Assembly (NCBI GenBank): GCA_001771315.1
Contig: METK01000019.1
Location: 1 to 64,000 of the forward strand
Length of the DNA stretch: 64,000 bases
Source: a candidate division TM6 bacterium RIFCSPHIGHO2_12_FULL_36_22
Lineage (GTDB): Bacteria > Babelota > Babeliae > Babelales > UBA12409
Reading direction: 5' to 3'
A model generated the notes under the pieces. The model made no database searches and had not been told where the DNA came from. It saw only the letters and a list, made by a program, of their open reading frames with translations. The translations under genes and the position numbers were made by a program. This document shows, piece after piece, positions 61,584-64,000 of this stretch; the stretch's first letter is position 1, and each line of letters begins with the position of its first letter.

Positions 61584-62942
61584 ATGAATCCAGAAAAGAT
61601 TTTTGAACAGATCGATAAACATTTTGATTCTGTTGTAAAACAAGATTCAGAGTTTGGTCAAGAACTCTGGCATGCATTGGTCCATCTTCACCCCGCTGAT
61701 ATAGCGGCATTTTTAAGTAATATCAGCAAAGAGAAATTCACGCTTCTATATGCAACCTTTTCAGAGCAACTTCAGGTTGAAATTTTCCATTACTTATCAG
61801 ATTCATATAAGGCTTATACACTTTCCGCCGTTGAAGATAAACTCAAAGCAAAAATTCTTGAATCAATGTCACTTGATGAATTTACAGATCTTATAGATTT
61901 AGTAGAAAAAGATGAGCTTGCACACTATTTCAAGTTAATGCATAAAAAAGATAGAGAAAAGGTCATCTCGCTTATGAAGTTTGGACCGGACTCTGCTGGC
62001 GGTGTGATGGATATTAACGTTATCAGTCTCTCTAAAGATTTAACCATTAGTAAAGCCATTGTGCTTTTACAAAAATTACAGCCCAAAAAAGAATTGCATG
62101 ATGTTATCTATGTGACCGATGATGATGATAAACTTGTTGGACATATTAATCTTGAAGACCTGGTCATGCATAGCCCGAAAACTCAACTGGTATCAATTAT
62201 AAAAAGTAATGAATACGTAGCTCATGTGGACGAAGACCAGGAGCTCGTAGCACAAAAAATGTTACACTATCACCTAACAACGATTCCCGTTATTAGCAAA
62301 GAAGATCAATTTTTAGGTGTAATTTCAAGTGAAACATTAGCAGAAATTTTGGAACAAGAAAGTGCAGAGGATGTGTATCGTATCTCTGCCATGTCAGCCA
62401 TAAAGCATACTTATTTTGAAACACCCTTTTTTAAACTTTTATTTGCTCGTGGATATATTCTTGTGGTTTTGCTGCTAATTGAATCATTTTCAAGCATCAT
62501 TTTACATATACATGAAGCTACTATACCTGGATGGTTATTGGTATTTCTTACTATGCTTGTCAGTGTTGGGGGTAACACCAGCAGTCAGACATCCGCTGTG
62601 GTTATTCAAGGTTTAGCTTCAGGTGAAATTAATTTTAGCAATGTATTTAGATTTTTACGCCGCGAATCTTTGATGGCTCTAATGTTGGCTATCGTACTTG
62701 GTGTAACGGCTTTCATTCGCGTTTTCTTTTCAACTTATAATATAATGGGAAGTTTTATTATAGGACTTACAACAGCTGCTATTGTCCTTACGTCTGTTTC
62801 TCTCGGAAGTCTCGTACCACTCATCCTTAAACGAATCGGTAGCGATCCTGCATTTTCAGCTGGCCCATTTCTTGCCACCGTAATGGACATTCTCGGCATT
62901 TTGATGTTCTGTTATATCATTAAACTCATGATCATTGTCTAG
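61584..62942 (+). CDS. mgtE: Magnesium transporter MgtE
   Basis: A 452-residue channel with the full MgtE layout: acidic MgtE_N domain (HLHPADIAAFLSNISKEKF), two CBS domains (about 140-260; PDSAGGVMDINVISLSKDLT, VISKEDQFLGVISSETLAEI) and five spans at the C-terminus with PGWLLVFLTMLVSVGGNTSS and SDPAFSAGPFLATVMDILGI, which line the pore. The cytosolic domains sense magnesium and close the channel. Good AGGGG site. Confidence 0.95.
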   Translation: MNPEKIFEQIDKHFDSVVKQDSEFGQELWHALVHLHPADIAAFLSNISKEKFTLLYATFSEQLQVEIFHYLSDSYKAYTLSAVEDKLKAKILESMSLDEFTDLIDLVEKDELAHYFKLMHKKDREKVISLMKFGPDSAGGVMDINVISLSKDLTISKAIVLLQKLQPKKELHDVIYVTDDDDKLVGHINLEDLVMHSPKTQLVSIIKSNEYVAHVDEDQELVAQKMLHYHLTTIPVISKEDQFLGVISSETLAEILEQESAEDVYRISAMSAIKHTYFETPFFKLLFARGYILVVLLLIESFSSIILHIHEATIPGWLLVFLTMLVSVGGNTSSQTSAVVIQGLASGEINFSNVFRFLRRESLMALMLAIVLGVTAFIRVFFSTYNIMGSFIIGLTTAAIVLTSVSLGSLVPLILKRIGSDPAFSAGPFLATVMDILGILMFCYIIKLMIIV

Positions 62943-63036
62943 AATTTTAATTTACTTCTAGACAATATAAAACAAGACAACTAATATATTAATCATATTT
63001 GCACCTTAATTTTTATTATTATAAAGAAAGATCTGA

Positions 63037-63306
63037 ATGTTTAAAAAATTATTTTTTGTTTTTAGCTTTATTACTGCAATAGCATCCAATGCTACACCCG
63101 ATAAAGAATTATCCAAAGAAATTGATGAAAATAATCCAATAATAGAATATCACCGAATAACAAGTGAACTGAAAAAAATTAGAACTACGATTGAATGTAG
63201 CTCCTCCGCCTTCAATGTACCTATTAAAAGATTAGGCCTTCGCTACAATCAACTTCGCAATAGACGTAATCATTTGGAACAAGAAATGTCACAGGATAAT
63301 ATTTAA
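63037..63306 (+). CDS. Small secreted protein, unknown function
   Basis: An 89-residue protein with signal peptide (FKKLFFVFSFITAIASNA) and a short charged helical mature part (NNPIIEYHRITSELKKIRTT; RYNQLRNRRNHLEQEMSQ) with one cysteine. It resembles the other exported singletons in design, but I see no sequence homology. The 241 bases from here to the tRNA pair hold only a promoter. Confidence 0.6.
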   Translation: MFKKLFFVFSFITAIASNATPDKELSKEIDENNPIIEYHRITSELKKIRTTIECSSSAFNVPIKRLGLRYNQLRNRRNHLEQEMSQDNI

Positions 63307-63461
63307 TTAACAAGCTAAATTGAGTGGAAATAGTATTGATTTACGGGTCATGTTTCTAGTATTTCAACAAAAAAACATTCCTTCAGTCACAGATGCCATA
63401 GAATCATCCCAATAAACACTCCAAAAATGGCACTAAATCTATTTAATTGTATGGTATTATC

Positions 63462-63490
63462 TTGACAAAAGGCCCTGCACTAGATAAATT
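63462..63490 (+). promoter_or_regulatory. Sigma70-type promoter for the tRNA pair
   Basis: TTGACA (63462-63467), a 17-base spacer and TAAATT (63485-63490), followed about 58 bases later by tRNA-Lys. The -35 box is perfect. Confidence 0.65.
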
Positions 63491-63547
63491 ATTTATATAT
63501 ATTTTCAATATATAACCACGTATAATTATCGAATATAATATATATGT

Positions 63548-63623
63548 GGGCCGTTAGCTCAGTTGGTAGAGCAACAGCCTTTTAAGCTGTGGGTCGTTGG
63601 TTCGAGTCCAACACGGCTCACCA
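63548..63623 (+). tRNA. tRNA-Lys (UUU)
   Basis: 76 bases: acceptor GGGCCGT / ACGGCTC (one G-U pair), anticodon stem ACAGC / GCTGT with loop CTTTTAA (anticodon UUU), T arm with GTTCGAG, encoded CCA. Confidence 0.97.
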
Positions 63624-63634
63624 CTTTTTGACAT

Positions 63635-63711
63635 GTCCCTATCGTCTAGTCGGTCTAGGACATCGCCCTTTCACGGCGAAAACAGGGGTTCAAATCCCCT
63701 TAGGGACGCCA
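63635..63711 (+). tRNA. tRNA-Glu (UUC)
   Basis: 77 bases: acceptor GTCCCTA / TAGGGAC, anticodon stem CGCC / GGCG around loop CTTTCAC (anticodon UUC), T arm with GGTTCAAAT, encoded CCA. Eleven bases after tRNA-Lys and surely on the same transcript. Between it and the next gene a stem CTTTGTAAAA / TTTTACAAAG (63805-63829) could terminate transcription. Confidence 0.97.
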
Positions 63712-63877
63712 TTACACTTCTTACAATGGCGGGTTATTAACAGTTAGTTCCGCTTTGCACAACATAAAAAGTTCCAGTTTTTACCTTAAACAAGCTCGAA
63801 ATATCTTTGTAAAATCGTTTTTTACAAAGCTTGGTATGGCTTGGAGTAAACCTTGGAATCGGGAGAAGTAGGCACTA

Positions 63878-64000
63878 CTAATTCGGAATTGGAAGATAGC
63901 CTTGGATGTTATATATCGCCCAATATAGTTCACGAGCTCTATCACGCACTTCCTGAGGAACCTGCTGGTTTGCTATAACTTCCCCATAAAGTGTTGCTGC
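63878..64000 (-). CDS. 3' end of an unknown gene running off the right edge
   Basis: The last 40 codons of a minus-strand gene, ending in TAG at 63878-63880. The visible protein is GEVIANQQVPQEVRDRAREL followed by YWAIYNIQGYLPIPN, helical and charged. The frame is open to the edge. I do not recognise a family from this much sequence. Confidence 0.55.
   Translation of the reverse strand, partial: AATLYGEVIANQQVPQEVRDRARELYWAIYNIQGYLPIPN

Overview
The window reads as a stretch of chromosome from an AT-rich, Gram-negative-type (diderm) bacterium with a compact, probably host-dependent genome. Diderm traits seen directly are MCE/Mla lipid-transport genes, BamD, TamB, a Pal-like lipoprotein, a LolD-type ATPase and a type II secretion/type IV pilus pseudopilin operon; peptidoglycan genes are murE, murJ and a double Ddl. 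About twenty small proteins carry a signal peptide and match nothing I know. Two secreted WD40 proteins, a TMTC-like membrane glycosyltransferase with TPRs and knottin-like peptides look eukaryote-directed. By overall style I infer the candidate phylum Dependentiae (TM6/Babeliae) or a similar protist-associated lineage; no rRNA is present to prove it.

Layout. 1-8.9 kb: start of a LigD phosphoesterase-domain gene, DUF1622 protein, a secreted four-CX3C peptide, murE, AGCS transporter, ruvX, a zinc-ribbon protein, tsaB, rsmE, gpmI. 8.9-17 kb: tyrS, a membrane protein resembling a site-2 protease without its zinc ligands, the TMTC-like protein, valS-ybeY. 17-18.4 kb: a tnpB relic, then a tandem cluster of cysteine-rich secreted peptides ending in a truncated copy. 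18.4-24.8 kb: minus-strand operon gspF-G-H-I-J-K-mlaD. 24.9-30.8 kb: secreted unknown, two WD40 paralogues with the stub of a third, murJ, lolD. 30.9-37.9 kb: tandem Ddl fusion, FKBP lipoprotein, AAA_14/DUF4143 ATPase, second AGCS transporter, ruvA. 38-46 kb: tRNA-Gly, Jag-N protein, mnmE, pal, RNase G, gatB and a TnpB-only transposon. 46.5-50.9 kb: a decayed gene and the operon tpiA-secG-mlaE-mlaF-hisS. 51-54.6 kb: secreted unknowns, cdsA, bamD. 54.8-64 kb: gspE-pseudopilin-tamB operon, rluD, mgtE, tRNA-Lys, tRNA-Glu and the end of a further gene.

How it fits together. Translation and RNA modification (tyrS, valS, hisS, gatB, ruvX, tsaB, rsmE, mnmE, rluD, ybeY, rng) are interleaved with envelope biogenesis (Mla, Bam, Tam, Mur, Lol, CdsA) and protein export (SecG, T2SS-like). 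Many export candidates sit singly between housekeeping genes, several of them overlapping or abutting their neighbours. Traces of duplication and decay are frequent: truncated signal-peptide stubs, a WD40 5' stub, a copied hisS tail, IS605-type end hairpins without a transposase.

Most distinctive observations: the two-Ddl fusion whose halves have lost different parts of the active site; the protease homologue with HEFAHAW-like residues replaced; the cysteine-rich peptide cluster; and the compensatory base change between solo hairpins and the TnpB transposon end.
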